A DNA stretch of 64,000 nt from Pseudomonadota bacterium (lineage in GTDB: Bacteria > Pseudomonadota > Gammaproteobacteria > Burkholderiales > Burkholderiaceae_C). Position numbers and translations under genes: made by a program. The notes under the pieces are model-generated. The model saw only the letters and a list, made by a program, of their open reading frames with translations, had not been told where the DNA came from and made no database searches. The stretch is from contig JAFEEG010000007.1 of NCBI GenBank assembly GCA_018241225.1, positions 124,001 through 188,000 on the forward strand, read 5' to 3'. The first letter of the stretch is position 1. Each line of letters opens with the position of its first letter. This document shows positions 39,133-48,029 of this stretch, piece after piece.

Positions 39133-39666
39133 ATGCCTGATGGGAAAAACCCTAAGCCTTCGCTGAAGCCGGCCGATTTCTATCGTGCGGAGACCTACCA
39201 CACGGACGAAAGCGTCGGCTTCCTCATGAAGCGCATCCTGGCTTCGATCAGCCAGTCGATGGAAGGGCGCCTGTGCGAGCCCGGCAGCCCCACCTTTCCG
39301 CAATGGATTCCCCTGGCCAAGCTGCGCATGGGCACCACCGCCACGGTGGCCGAACTTGCGCGCGAATGCCAGCTCGACACCGGCGCCATGACGCGCCTGC
39401 TCGACCGCCTCGAGGCCAAGGGCCTGGTGCGCCGCGTGCGCTCGCAGTCCGATCGCCGCGTGGTCAACATCGAACTCACCGACGAGGGGCGTACCGCCGC
39501 GCGGGATGTTCCCCAGCACCTGGCCGCCGTGCAGAACGAGTACCTGGCCGGGTTCACGCAAGAGGAGTGGGAGCAGCTCAAGGGCTTCCTGCGCCGCATC
39601 CTCGACAACGCACAACTCATCTCTGCCCGTGGAGAAACCAAGAATGACAACCCCGGCACACCCTGA
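39133..39666 (+). CDS. MarR family transcriptional repressor of the efflux operon
   Basis: The 177-aa winged-helix regulator has an N-terminal dimerisation helix region, the DNA-reading segment VAELARECQLDTGAMTRLLDRLEAKGLV near residues 75-105 and the wing RRVRSQSDRRVVNIELTDEG. It heads an operon for a tripartite multidrug pump and its promoter contains an operator-like inverted repeat, so autorepression relieved by pump substrates is likely (as with EmrR of E. coli). ATG 39133 coincides with the expected transcription start. Its 3' end overlaps the next gene by 23 nt. Confidence 0.9.
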   Translation: MPDGKNPKPSLKPADFYRAETYHTDESVGFLMKRILASISQSMEGRLCEPGSPTFPQWIPLAKLRMGTTATVAELARECQLDTGAMTRLLDRLEAKGLVRRVRSQSDRRVVNIELTDEGRTAARDVPQHLAAVQNEYLAGFTQEEWEQLKGFLRRILDNAQLISARGETKNDNPGTP

Positions 39667-41161
39667 ACGCCCGCGCATTGCGCGCGGGACGGTGGCCATC
39701 GCCGCCTCGCTGGCACTGGCCGTTCTGGCCGGATGCGCGGACATGTCCGGCATCAAGACCGGCGACTCGAAGATGCGCGACGCACAAGCGCTCGGCCTGA
39801 GCACCCAGCAACCTGCTGACCAGGCCCCTCGCATCAGCGACGTCGACCACAACCGCATCGATGCCGACTGGTGGCTTGCCTTCGGCGATGCGCAACTCAA
39901 CTCCCTGGTCGACCAGGCACTCAAGGGCAACCCCAATCTCGGCGTTGCCCGTGCCCGCGTGGCCAAGGCGTTGTCGACCGTGGCTGTGGCCAGGTCGGCC
40001 GACCTGCCGCAGGTGGGCGTCGGCGCAGAACTCACCCGCCAGCGCTTCAGCGAAAACTTCATCTACCCGCCCCCGCTGGGCGGCGCCACGGTCAACACCG
40101 GCGTGCTGCAGCTCAGCGGCAGCTGGGAGCTGGACTTCTTCGGCAAGAACCAGAGCGCCATCGAAGCTGCCATCGGCAGCGCGAATGCCACCACGGCCGA
40201 TGCCGAAGCGGCCCGCATCCTGCTGACCACCCGTGTTGCCACCGCCTATATCCAGTGGGCGCGCCTTGAAGGCCTGCAGGGCGTGGCCAAGCGCACGCTG
40301 GCCCAGCGCGAGGAAACGCTCCAGCTGGTGCACGACCGCGTTTCCGCCGGCCTCGATACCCGGCTCGAGTTGCGCCAGAGCGAATCTGGCATTCCGGAGG
40401 CGCGCCAGCGCATGGAACTGCTGTCCGAGCAGATCGCGCTGAACAAGCATGCACTCGACGCCCTGGTGGGCCAGCCTGGCACGACCGACAAGCTCAAGGC
40501 CCCCACGCTGGAAGCCTTCAAGCCGGTGGCATTGCCCGCGCACATTCCGGCCGACCTGCTGGGCCAGCGGCCCGACGTGGTGGCTGCGCGCTGGCGCGTC
40601 GAAGCCGCCACGCAGGACGTGGCGCATGCCAAGAGCCTGTTCTATCCCAACATCGACCTGGTCGCCTCGGTGGGCTACCAGAGCCTGGGCTTCGACGAAC
40701 TGCTCAAGCCCGGCAGCCGCCTGTGGACCTTCGGCCCCGCCATCAGCCTGCCGATCTTCGAAGGTGGCCAGCTGCGCGCCAACCTCAAGGGCAAGAACGC
40801 CGACCTGGACGCTGCCATCGAGAGCTACAACGGCACCGTGCTCGACGCCGTGCGCGATGTGTCCGACCAGGTCAGCTCGATCCAGTCGGTGGCACGCCAG
40901 CAGGTCCAGCAGCGCGCCGGCCAGGAAGCGGCCGAAGGCGCCTACGACATCGCGGTGCAACGCTACCGGGCCGGGCTGGGCACGTACCTGAACGTGCTCA
41001 CCGCAGAAAACAACGTGCTGCTGCAGCGCCGCGACGCGGTGGACCTTGCATCACGCGCACTCGAAACCCAAGTCGGCCTCGCCCATGCCCTGGGCGGTGG
41101 TTACCAGGCGCCAGAAACGACGGCGGCGCTTTCGGGCACAGAAAGAAGCACAACACCATGA
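39644..41161 (+). CDS. Outer-membrane efflux lipoprotein, NodT/OprM family
   Basis: The 505-aa protein is the outer-membrane channel of a tripartite pump. A lipoprotein signal with lipobox LAGC lies at about residue 28 (AVLAGCADMSG), then two outer membrane efflux repeats with ARVAKALSTVAVARSADLPQ, ELDFFGKNQSAIEAA and GQRPDVVAARWRVEAATQD, typical of NodT family members. ATG 39644 lies inside marR (23-nt overlap) with GGAG at 39631-39634. Its stop overlaps emrA as ATGA. Confidence 0.93.
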   Translation: MTTPAHPERPRIARGTVAIAASLALAVLAGCADMSGIKTGDSKMRDAQALGLSTQQPADQAPRISDVDHNRIDADWWLAFGDAQLNSLVDQALKGNPNLGVARARVAKALSTVAVARSADLPQVGVGAELTRQRFSENFIYPPPLGGATVNTGVLQLSGSWELDFFGKNQSAIEAAIGSANATTADAEAARILLTTRVATAYIQWARLEGLQGVAKRTLAQREETLQLVHDRVSAGLDTRLELRQSESGIPEARQRMELLSEQIALNKHALDALVGQPGTTDKLKAPTLEAFKPVALPAHIPADLLGQRPDVVAARWRVEAATQDVAHAKSLFYPNIDLVASVGYQSLGFDELLKPGSRLWTFGPAISLPIFEGGQLRANLKGKNADLDAAIESYNGTVLDAVRDVSDQVSSIQSVARQQVQQRAGQEAAEGAYDIAVQRYRAGLGTYLNVLTAENNVLLQRRDAVDLASRALETQVGLAHALGGGYQAPETTAALSGTERSTTP

Positions 41162-42516
41162 GCGAGCAAAACACCTCGGCGCCCGGCGGCGCTTCCCAAG
41201 TTTCCCCCAGCGCTGCCCAAGCGGGCGGCAACGACAAGCGCCGCAAGGCCCTGACTGCACTGGCCACCGTGGTCGTGCTGGCCGGCGCTGGCTGGGGTGC
41301 CTACGAATGGCTCGTGGCCAGCCACTACGAGTCGACCGACAACGCCTACGTGCAGGGCAACGTGATTCAGATCACGCCGCAGATTGCCGGCACCGTGATG
41401 TCCATCGGTGCCGACGACACCGACTTCGTGAAGACCGGCCAGTCGCTGGTCAAGCTCGACCCGGCCGACGCCCGCGTGGCACTGGAGCAGGCCGAGGCCG
41501 CGCTGGCGCAATCGGTGCGCCAGGTGCGCACGCTCTACGTCAACAACGGCTCGCTGGCCGCGCAGGTCACCCTGCGCGAGTCGGACATCGTCAAGGCCAA
41601 GGCCGACATCGCCCGCGCCGAAGACGATCTGCAGCGCCGCAAGGCACTGTCGGGCAATGGTGCCGTGTCGAAGGAAGAACTCAGCCACGCCGAAACGGCG
41701 CTGTCCAACGCCAAGAGCGCGCTGTCGGCCGCCCAGGCCGGCGTGAACGCCGCGCGCGAACAGCTCGCCAGCAACCAGTCGCTGACCGAAGGCACCACCG
41801 TCGAGCAGCACCCCAGCGTGCTGGCCGCCGCCGCCAAGGTGCGCGAAGCCTACCTGGCCACGCAGCGCGTGGACATTCCCGCCCCGGTGGACGGCTACGT
41901 GGCCAAGCGCACCGTGCAACTGGGCCAGCGAGTGGCCGCCGGCACGCCGATGATGTCGGTGGTGCCGCTCAAGCAGGTGTGGGTCGATGCCAACTTCAAG
42001 GAAGTGCAGCTGCGCAAGATCCGCCTGGGCCAGCCCGTGAAGCTCACGGCCGACGTCTACGGCACCAAGGTCGAGTACACCGGCAAGGTGGAAGGCCTGG
42101 GCGTGGGCACCGGCGCTGCCTTTGCATTGCTGCCGGCGCAGAACGCGACCGGCAACTGGATCAAGGTGGTGCAGCGCGTGCCGGTGCGCATTGCGCTGGA
42201 CGCCGAGCAACTCAAGACCAACCCGCTGCGCGTGGGCCTGTCGATGGACGCCGTGGTCGACGTGTCCAACCAGGACGGCAAGATGCTGGCCGATGCGCCG
42301 CGCGTCGCCGCCCTGGCGCAGACCCAGGTCTACGCCGAGCTCGACCAGGGTGCCAACGCCGAGGTGCAGCGCATCATCGCCGCCAACCTGGGCCGCGGCA
42401 CTGCCGACGGCGCGCAGGCCAAGCAGGCCGCACCGGCTGCGCCGGCCGTGCCCGCAACGCCCACCACCGCGCGCAACGGCCGTCACACGCCGATCTCGCA
42501 CGTCAATCCCTCCTGA
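41158..42516 (+). CDS. emrA: Membrane fusion protein, EmrA/HlyD type
   Basis: The 452-aa periplasmic adaptor is anchored by one helix (about 32-50). It has the biotinyl-lipoyl halves YVQGNVIQITPQIAGTVMSI and IPAPVDGYVAKRTVQLGQRV around a coiled-coil hairpin (about 105-215), then a beta-barrel segment VWVDANFKEVQLRKIRLGQ. The Ala/Pro-rich C-terminal ~40 residues are probably disordered. It links EmrB with the outer-membrane channel. Start ATG 41158 overlaps the upstream stop; emrB begins 20 nt later. Confidence 0.93.
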   Translation: MSEQNTSAPGGASQVSPSAAQAGGNDKRRKALTALATVVVLAGAGWGAYEWLVASHYESTDNAYVQGNVIQITPQIAGTVMSIGADDTDFVKTGQSLVKLDPADARVALEQAEAALAQSVRQVRTLYVNNGSLAAQVTLRESDIVKAKADIARAEDDLQRRKALSGNGAVSKEELSHAETALSNAKSALSAAQAGVNAAREQLASNQSLTEGTTVEQHPSVLAAAAKVREAYLATQRVDIPAPVDGYVAKRTVQLGQRVAAGTPMMSVVPLKQVWVDANFKEVQLRKIRLGQPVKLTADVYGTKVEYTGKVEGLGVGTGAAFALLPAQNATGNWIKVVQRVPVRIALDAEQLKTNPLRVGLSMDAVVDVSNQDGKMLADAPRVAALAQTQVYAELDQGANAEVQRIIAANLGRGTADGAQAKQAAPAAPAVPATPTTARNGRHTPISHVNPS

Positions 42517-42536
42517 TCCTTCGGGCGCTTTCCTGA

Positions 42537-44096
42537 ATGTCGTCTCAACAGGCGCAAATCCCGCTGCCGCCGCTCGAAGGAGCGGCGCGCCTCTGGGGCA
42601 CGGTGGCACTGTCCGCCGCGACCTTCATGAACGTGCTCGATTCGTCGATCGCGAACGTGTCGCTGCCGGCCATTGCCGGCGACCTGGGCGTAAGCGCGAC
42701 GCAGGGCACCTGGGTCATCACCAGTTTTGCGGTGGCCAATGCCATCGCGGTGCCGCTCACCGGCTTTCTCACGCAGCGTTTCGGTCAGGTGCGCCTGTTC
42801 ATGGCCAGCATCCTGCTGTTCGTGATCAGTTCATGGCTGTGCGGCCTGGCGCCCAACATGGAAATGCTGATTGCTTTCCGCGCGCTGCAGGGCTTCGTGG
42901 CCGGGCCGATGATCCCGATGTCGCAGACGCTGCTGCTGTCGAGCTATCCGCGCGCCAAGGCAGGCCTGGCGATGGCGCTGTGGTCCATGACCACGCTGGT
43001 GGCGCCGGTGATGGGTCCGCTGCTGGGCGGCTGGATCACCGACAACATCTCCTGGCCCTGGATCTTCTACATCAACATCCCGGTGGGCATCGTGGCGGCG
43101 CTCATCACCTGGGGCATCTACCGCCATCGTGAAAGCGCGGTGCGCAAGGTGCCCATCGATGCCATCGGCCTGGCGCTGCTGGTGTTGTGGGTGGGCTCGC
43201 TGCAGCTCATGCTCGACAAGGGCAAGGAGCTCGACTGGTTTCACTCGGCCCAGATCGTGATCCTCGCCGTGACGGCGGTGGTGGGCTTTGCCTTCTTCCT
43301 GGTGTGGGAGCTGACCGAGAAGCATCCGGTGGTCGACCTGTCGCTGTTCAAGCGGCGCAACTTCTGGACGGGCGCCGTGGCAACCGCCATTGCGTACGGC
43401 CTGTTCTTCGGCAACGTGGTCCTGCTGCCGCTGTGGCTGCAGCAGTTCATGGGCTACACCGCCACGCAGGCTGGCATGGCTATGGCGCCGGTGGGCTTGC
43501 TGGCCATCGTGCTCTCGCCGGCAGTGGGCATCACCGTGGGCAGGGTGGACGCGCGCCGCTACGCGACCTTCTCGTTCCTGGTGTTTGCACTCGTGCTGTG
43601 GATGCGCTCGAACTTCAACACCCAGGCGGATTTCATGACCATCATGATCCCCACGGTGGTGCAGGGCATCGCGATGGCCTTCTTCTTCATTCCGCTGGTG
43701 ACCATCACGCTGTCGGGCCTCACGCCCGACCGCATTCCGGCGGCGTCGGGCCTGTCGAACTTCCTGCGCATTACCGGCGGCGCCATCGGCACCTCGGTGA
43801 CCACGACGCTGTGGGAGAACCGCGCCACCTTGCACCATGCCCAGCTGGTGGAGGCGGTGAACAACGGCAGCACCGCCACCGGCAGCGTGATGTCGGGCCT
43901 GGGCGCCAGCGGCTTCAGCCCGGAGCAGGTGCTCGCGCAGATCAACCGCCTGGTGGACCAGCAGGCCTTCATGCTGGCCACCTCCGACATCTTCTATGCG
44001 TCGGCGGTGCTGTTCATCATGCTGATTCCGCTGGTGTGGCTGTCGCGCCCGCAGCGCGGCGCGGGCGGCTCGGACGCCGCAGCCGGCGCCCACTGA
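42537..44096 (+). CDS. emrB: EmrB/QacA family DHA2 drug:H+ antiporter
   Basis: The 519-aa inner-membrane protein has 14 predicted helices. DHA2 motifs are visible: LDSSIANVSLPAIAGDLG in helix 1, LTQRFGQVRLFM (motif A) and the helix-5 motif GPLLGGWITDNISWPWIFYIN. With EmrA and the NodT channel it should form a pump across both membranes. Last gene of the marR operon. Downstream, GCAGGG/CCCTGC (about 44109-44127) is a weak stem that may end transcription. Substrates unknown. Confidence 0.94.
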   Translation: MSSQQAQIPLPPLEGAARLWGTVALSAATFMNVLDSSIANVSLPAIAGDLGVSATQGTWVITSFAVANAIAVPLTGFLTQRFGQVRLFMASILLFVISSWLCGLAPNMEMLIAFRALQGFVAGPMIPMSQTLLLSSYPRAKAGLAMALWSMTTLVAPVMGPLLGGWITDNISWPWIFYINIPVGIVAALITWGIYRHRESAVRKVPIDAIGLALLVLWVGSLQLMLDKGKELDWFHSAQIVILAVTAVVGFAFFLVWELTEKHPVVDLSLFKRRNFWTGAVATAIAYGLFFGNVVLLPLWLQQFMGYTATQAGMAMAPVGLLAIVLSPAVGITVGRVDARRYATFSFLVFALVLWMRSNFNTQADFMTIMIPTVVQGIAMAFFFIPLVTITLSGLTPDRIPAASGLSNFLRITGGAIGTSVTTTLWENRATLHHAQLVEAVNNGSTATGSVMSGLGASGFSPEQVLAQINRLVDQQAFMLATSDIFYASAVLFIMLIPLVWLSRPQRGAGGSDAAAGAH

Positions 44097-44292
44097 CGAC
44101 GCGTCGGGCAGGGCGCCAGCCCTGCGTTCGCCGTGCTGCGCGCGCCCTCGGTGCGCTGCAGCATAGGCATTTGCCCCAGTAGGAAATTCACCCGGCGCCT
44201 GCCAAAAATGCGGTCCGCGCCGGGGTTCGGCGCGCCTTTGCAATGAGCCGCATGACCGAATTTCTGCCAACGTTCCAAGGTGGTCGCCACAG

Positions 44293-45063
44293 ATGAGCGA
44301 TGCCATTCTTGAGACACGCCAGCTCACCAAGGAATTCAAGGGCTTCACTGCCGTCAGCAACGTCAATCTGTCGGTGCAGCGCGGCTCCATCCATGCGCTG
44401 ATCGGCCCCAACGGCGCAGGCAAGACGACCTGCTTCAACCTGCTTACCAAGTTCCTGGAGCCCACCACCGGCACCATCCTGTTCAACGGGCAGGACATCA
44501 CGCGCGAGCGGCCGGCGCAAATCGCACGGCGGGGCATCATCCGCTCCTTCCAGATCTCGGCCGTGTTCCCGCACCTGACCCTGATGGAAAACGTGCGCCT
44601 CGGGCTGCAGCGCCAGCTGGGTACGTCCTTTCATTTCTGGAAGAGTGCCAAGACGCTCACGCCGCTGAACGAGCGCGCTCGCGAGCTGCTGGCGCAAGTC
44701 GGCCTGCAGGACCTGGCCGACGAGCTCACCGTCAACCTGCCCTATGGTCGCAAGCGCGCGCTCGAAATCGCCACCACGCTGGCGATGGAGCCCGAGCTGA
44801 TGCTGCTGGACGAGCCCACGCAGGGCATGGGGCACGAGGACGTGCACCGCGTGGCCGACCTCATCAAGCGGGTCTCGGCCGGCCGGACCATCCTCATGGT
44901 GGAGCACAACATGAGCGTGGTCTCCACCATTGCCGACACCATCACCGTGCTGCAGCGCGGCGCCGTGCTGGCCGAGGGGCCGTACAGCGAAGTCTCGAAG
45001 AATCCGCAGGTGATGGAGGCCTACATGGGCACCACCGACGGGCAGTTGCAGGGGGCGCACTGA
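44293..45063 (+). CDS. livG: Branched-chain amino-acid ABC transporter ATP-binding protein LivG
   Basis: The 256-aa ATPase has Walker A GPNGAGKTTCFNLLTKF near residue 37, the LivG-type long insertion before the signature, a degenerate signature (NLPYGRKRALEIATTLA) and Walker B LMLLDEPTQGMG. It powers import together with LivF, LivH and LivM. First gene of the five-gene liv set; upstream 196 nt hold no clear promoter. AAGGTGG lies ~9 nt before ATG. Confidence 0.93.
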   Translation: MSDAILETRQLTKEFKGFTAVSNVNLSVQRGSIHALIGPNGAGKTTCFNLLTKFLEPTTGTILFNGQDITRERPAQIARRGIIRSFQISAVFPHLTLMENVRLGLQRQLGTSFHFWKSAKTLTPLNERARELLAQVGLQDLADELTVNLPYGRKRALEIATTLAMEPELMLLDEPTQGMGHEDVHRVADLIKRVSAGRTILMVEHNMSVVSTIADTITVLQRGAVLAEGPYSEVSKNPQVMEAYMGTTDGQLQGAH

Positions 45064-45068
45064 AATGA

Positions 45069-45144
45069 CCCCCACGCTCCTGACTTCGTGTAGTTCGCTG
45101 CCCCCCGAGGGGGCGCGTGCCTCCCTTGGGGCGACCCGGCGGGA
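45069..45144. repeat. Candidate REP-like GC-rich intergenic element between livG and livF
   Basis: The 87-nt gap contains a near-perfect stem GCCCCC-CGA-GGGGGC (45100-45114) followed by CTCCCTTGGGG and CCCGGCGGG palindromic pieces. From memory, very similar blocks recur between genes in Comamonadaceae genomes, so I suspect a dispersed repeat; only one copy occurs in this window. It interrupts an otherwise tight operon. Confidence 0.5.
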
Positions 45145-45150
45145 GACACC

Positions 45151-45858
45151 ATGACCCCCGCGCTGGAAATCAAGGACCTGCACGCCTGGTACGGCGAGTC
45201 GCACGTGCTGCATGGCGTGGACATGGTGGTGCAGCCCGGCGAAGTGGTCACGCTGCTGGGCCGCAACGGCGCTGGCCGCACCACCACGCTGCGCGCGATC
45301 ATGGGCCTGACCGGCAGCCGCAAGGGCAGCATCCGTGTCGACGGCCACGAGACCATCGGCCTGCCCACCTACAAGATCGCGCACTTCGGCATCGGCTACT
45401 GCCCTGAAGAGCGCGGCATCTTCGCCAGCCTGTCGGCCGAGGAAAACCTGCTGCTGCCGCCGCAGCTCAAGGGCACGCAGCCCGGCATGTCGGTCGACGA
45501 GATCTACGCCATGTTTCCCAACCTGGCCGAGCGCCGCCAGAGCCAGGGCACGCGCCTGTCGGGCGGCGAGCAGCAGATGCTGGCGGTGGCGCGCATCCTG
45601 CGCACTGGCGCGCGGCTCCTGCTGCTGGACGAAATATCCGAAGGCCTGGCCCCAGTCATCGTGCAGGCATTGGCCCGCATGATCACCACGCTGCGCGCCA
45701 AGGGCTACACCATCGTGATGGTGGAGCAGAACTTCCGCTTTGCGGCGCCACTGGCCGACCGCTTCTACGTGATGGAGCACGGCCGCGTGGTCGAGGCCTT
45801 CGGCGCCGCGCAGCTGGAGGCCAAGATGCCCGTGCTCAACGAATTGCTAGGGGTTTAG
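45151..45858 (+). CDS. livF: Branched-chain amino-acid ABC transporter ATP-binding protein LivF, Walker A Arg variant
   Basis: The 235-aa ATPase has the LivF layout: Walker A region LGRNGAGRTTTLRAIMG, signature LSGGEQQMLAVARIL, Walker B LLLLDEISEGLAP and the H-loop region VMVEQNFRFA. The Walker A lysine is replaced by arginine (R43, codon CGC at 45277-45279), which normally weakens ATP hydrolysis in ABC proteins; the partner LivG keeps its lysine. Walker B has Ile-Ser in place of the usual Pro-Thr after the catalytic Glu. 50 nt separate it from the binding-protein gene. Confidence 0.92.
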   Translation: MTPALEIKDLHAWYGESHVLHGVDMVVQPGEVVTLLGRNGAGRTTTLRAIMGLTGSRKGSIRVDGHETIGLPTYKIAHFGIGYCPEERGIFASLSAEENLLLPPQLKGTQPGMSVDEIYAMFPNLAERRQSQGTRLSGGEQQMLAVARILRTGARLLLLDEISEGLAPVIVQALARMITTLRAKGYTIVMVEQNFRFAAPLADRFYVMEHGRVVEAFGAAQLEAKMPVLNELLGV

Positions 45859-45908
45859 GGCCGGCCAACAGGCTCTTTGAAATCGTCAACCTTGAAGGAG
45901 ACTTTCAC

Positions 45909-47105
45909 ATGACGAAGACACGACTCACTTCCGTTGCGCTGGCCGCCCTGGCGCTCACCCTGGCCGCCGGCGTGCAGGCACAGGAGAAGGTCAAGATCGG
46001 CCTGATCACCGACATGTCCAGTCTCTACTCGGACATCGAAGGCAAGAACGGCGCGCTGGCCATCCAGATGGCCATCGACGACTTCGGCGGCAAGGTGCTG
46101 GGCCAGCCCATCGAGCTGATGACGGCCGACCACCAGAACAAGGCCGACATCGCAGCCTCCAAGGCGCGCGAATGGATCGACACCGCGGGCCTGACCATGG
46201 TGTTCGGCGGCACCAACTCCGGCGCGGGCCTGGCCATGGCCAAGGTTGCGCAGGAAAAGAAGCGCGTGTACTTCAACAACGGCGCGGCTTCCTCGGCCCT
46301 GACCAACGAGCAGTGCAGCCCCTACACGGTTCACTACGCCTACGACACGGTCGCCCTGGCCAAGGGCACTGGCGGCGCAGTGGTCGAACAGGGTGGCAAG
46401 AGCTGGTTCTTCCTGACGGCCGACTACGCCTTCGGCCATGCGCTCGAAGCCGACACCACCAAGGTCATCAAGGCCAAGGGCGGCACGGTGGTGGGCGCGG
46501 TGCGCACGCCGCTGAACGCGTCCGACTTCTCCTCGTTCCTGCTGCAGGCACAGAACTCCAAGGCTCAGATCCTGGGCCTGGCCAACGCGGGCGGCGACAC
46601 CATCAACTCCATCAAGGCCGCCAAGGAATTCGGCATCGACAAGTCGATGAAGCTGGCCGGCCTGCTGGTGTTCCTGTCGGACATCAACAGCCTGGGCCTG
46701 AAGAACACCGAAGGCCTGCTGCACACCACCAGCTGGTACTGGGACCTGAACGACGACACCCGCAAGTGGGCCAAGCGCTTCTTCGACAAGACCAAGCGCA
46801 TGCCCACCGACATCCAGGCGGCGGACTACTCGGCCACCATGACCTACCTCAAGGCAGTGGCGGCGGCCAAGACCACCGACTCGGACAAGGTGATGGAGCA
46901 GATCAAGAAGACGCCCATCAGCGACTTCTACGCCAAGGGCAGCGTGCGTGCCGACGGCCGCTTCGTGCACGACATGTACCTGGTGGAGGTCAAGAAGGCT
47001 TCCGAGTCCAAGCAGCCCTGGGATTACCTGAAGGTGATCAAGACGCTGCCGGGCGACCAGGTCTACACGACCAAGGCCGAGAGCAAGTGCGCTCTCTGGA
47101 ACTGA
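45909..47105 (+). CDS. Branched-chain amino-acid-type ABC transporter substrate-binding protein
   Basis: The 398-aa periplasmic protein has a Sec signal peptide (MTKTRLTSVALAALALTLAA, cleavage near VQAQ) and a type-I binding fold starting VKIGLITDMSSLYSDIEGKNG. GAAGGAG stands ahead of ATG 45909. It sits inside the liv operon between livF and livH, so it is the cognate ligand receptor. The family includes receptors for branched-chain amino acids, amides and aromatic acids, so the ligand is open. Confidence 0.92.
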   Translation: MTKTRLTSVALAALALTLAAGVQAQEKVKIGLITDMSSLYSDIEGKNGALAIQMAIDDFGGKVLGQPIELMTADHQNKADIAASKAREWIDTAGLTMVFGGTNSGAGLAMAKVAQEKKRVYFNNGAASSALTNEQCSPYTVHYAYDTVALAKGTGGAVVEQGGKSWFFLTADYAFGHALEADTTKVIKAKGGTVVGAVRTPLNASDFSSFLLQAQNSKAQILGLANAGGDTINSIKAAKEFGIDKSMKLAGLLVFLSDINSLGLKNTEGLLHTTSWYWDLNDDTRKWAKRFFDKTKRMPTDIQAADYSATMTYLKAVAAAKTTDSDKVMEQIKKTPISDFYAKGSVRADGRFVHDMYLVEVKKASESKQPWDYLKVIKTLPGDQVYTTKAESKCALWN

Positions 47106-47143
47106 CCACCAACGCTCACTAGACCTGCTGCGCCGCTGCCCAT

Positions 47144-48019
47144 ATGTCCATTTCCATGCCCGCCCTGCTCAGCCAGCTCCTCCTGGGGCTGGTCAACGGC
47201 TCGTTCTACGCGATCCTGAGCCTCGGGCTGGCAGTGATCTTCGGCTTGCTCAACGTCATCAACTTCGCGCATGGAGCCCTGTTTGCGCTGGGCGCCGTGC
47301 TGACGTGGATGGCGATGAACTACTTCGAGATCAACTATTGGGTGATGCTGGTGGTGGCGCCGGTCATCGTGGGCATCTTCGGCGTGCTGATCGAGCGGCT
47401 GCTGCTGCGCTGGATCTACAAGCTCGATCATCTCTATGGCCTGCTTCTCACGCTGGGCCTCACGCTGCTGATCGAGGGCGTGCTGCGCTCCATCTACGGT
47501 GTCTCGGGCCTGGCCTACGACACGCCCGAGCCGCTGAACAGCGCCACCAACCTGGGCTTCATGATCCTGCCCAACTATCGGGCCTGGGTGGTGGTGGCCT
47601 CGCTGGTGGTGTGCTTCGCGACCTGGTTCCTGATCGAGAAGACGCGCATTGGCGCCTACCTGCGCGCAGGCACCGAGAACCCGCGGCTGGTGGAGGCCTT
47701 CGGCATCAACGTGCCGCTGATGATCACGCTGACCTACGGCTTCGGCGTGGCGCTGGCCGCCTTTGCCGGCGTGCTGGCCGCGCCGGTGATCCAGATCTCG
47801 CCGCTCATGGGGCAAAACCTGATCATCGTGGTGTTCGCGGTGGTCGTGATCGGGGGCATGGGCTCCATATTGGGCGCCATCCTGACCGGGCTGGGGCTTG
47901 GCGTCATCGAGGGCTTTACCAAGGTGTTCTATCCCGAAGCGTCTTCCACCGTGGTGTTCGTCATCATGGTGATCGTGCTGTTGATCCGGCCTGCCGGCCT
48001 GTTCGGCAAAGAGAAATGA
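47144..48019 (+). CDS. livH: Branched-chain amino-acid ABC transporter permease LivH
   Basis: The 291-aa inner-membrane permease has about eight helices and the LivH signature LVNGSFYAILSLGLAVIFGL with VINFAHGALFALGA. The coupling-helix region is the TENPRLVEAFGINVP segment. It pairs with LivM, encoded 10 nt downstream. Confidence 0.95.
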   Translation: MSISMPALLSQLLLGLVNGSFYAILSLGLAVIFGLLNVINFAHGALFALGAVLTWMAMNYFEINYWVMLVVAPVIVGIFGVLIERLLLRWIYKLDHLYGLLLTLGLTLLIEGVLRSIYGVSGLAYDTPEPLNSATNLGFMILPNYRAWVVVASLVVCFATWFLIEKTRIGAYLRAGTENPRLVEAFGINVPLMITLTYGFGVALAAFAGVLAAPVIQISPLMGQNLIIVVFAVVVIGGMGSILGAILTGLGLGVIEGFTKVFYPEASSTVVFVIMVIVLLIRPAGLFGKEK

Positions 48020-48029
48020 GGCCGGCACG

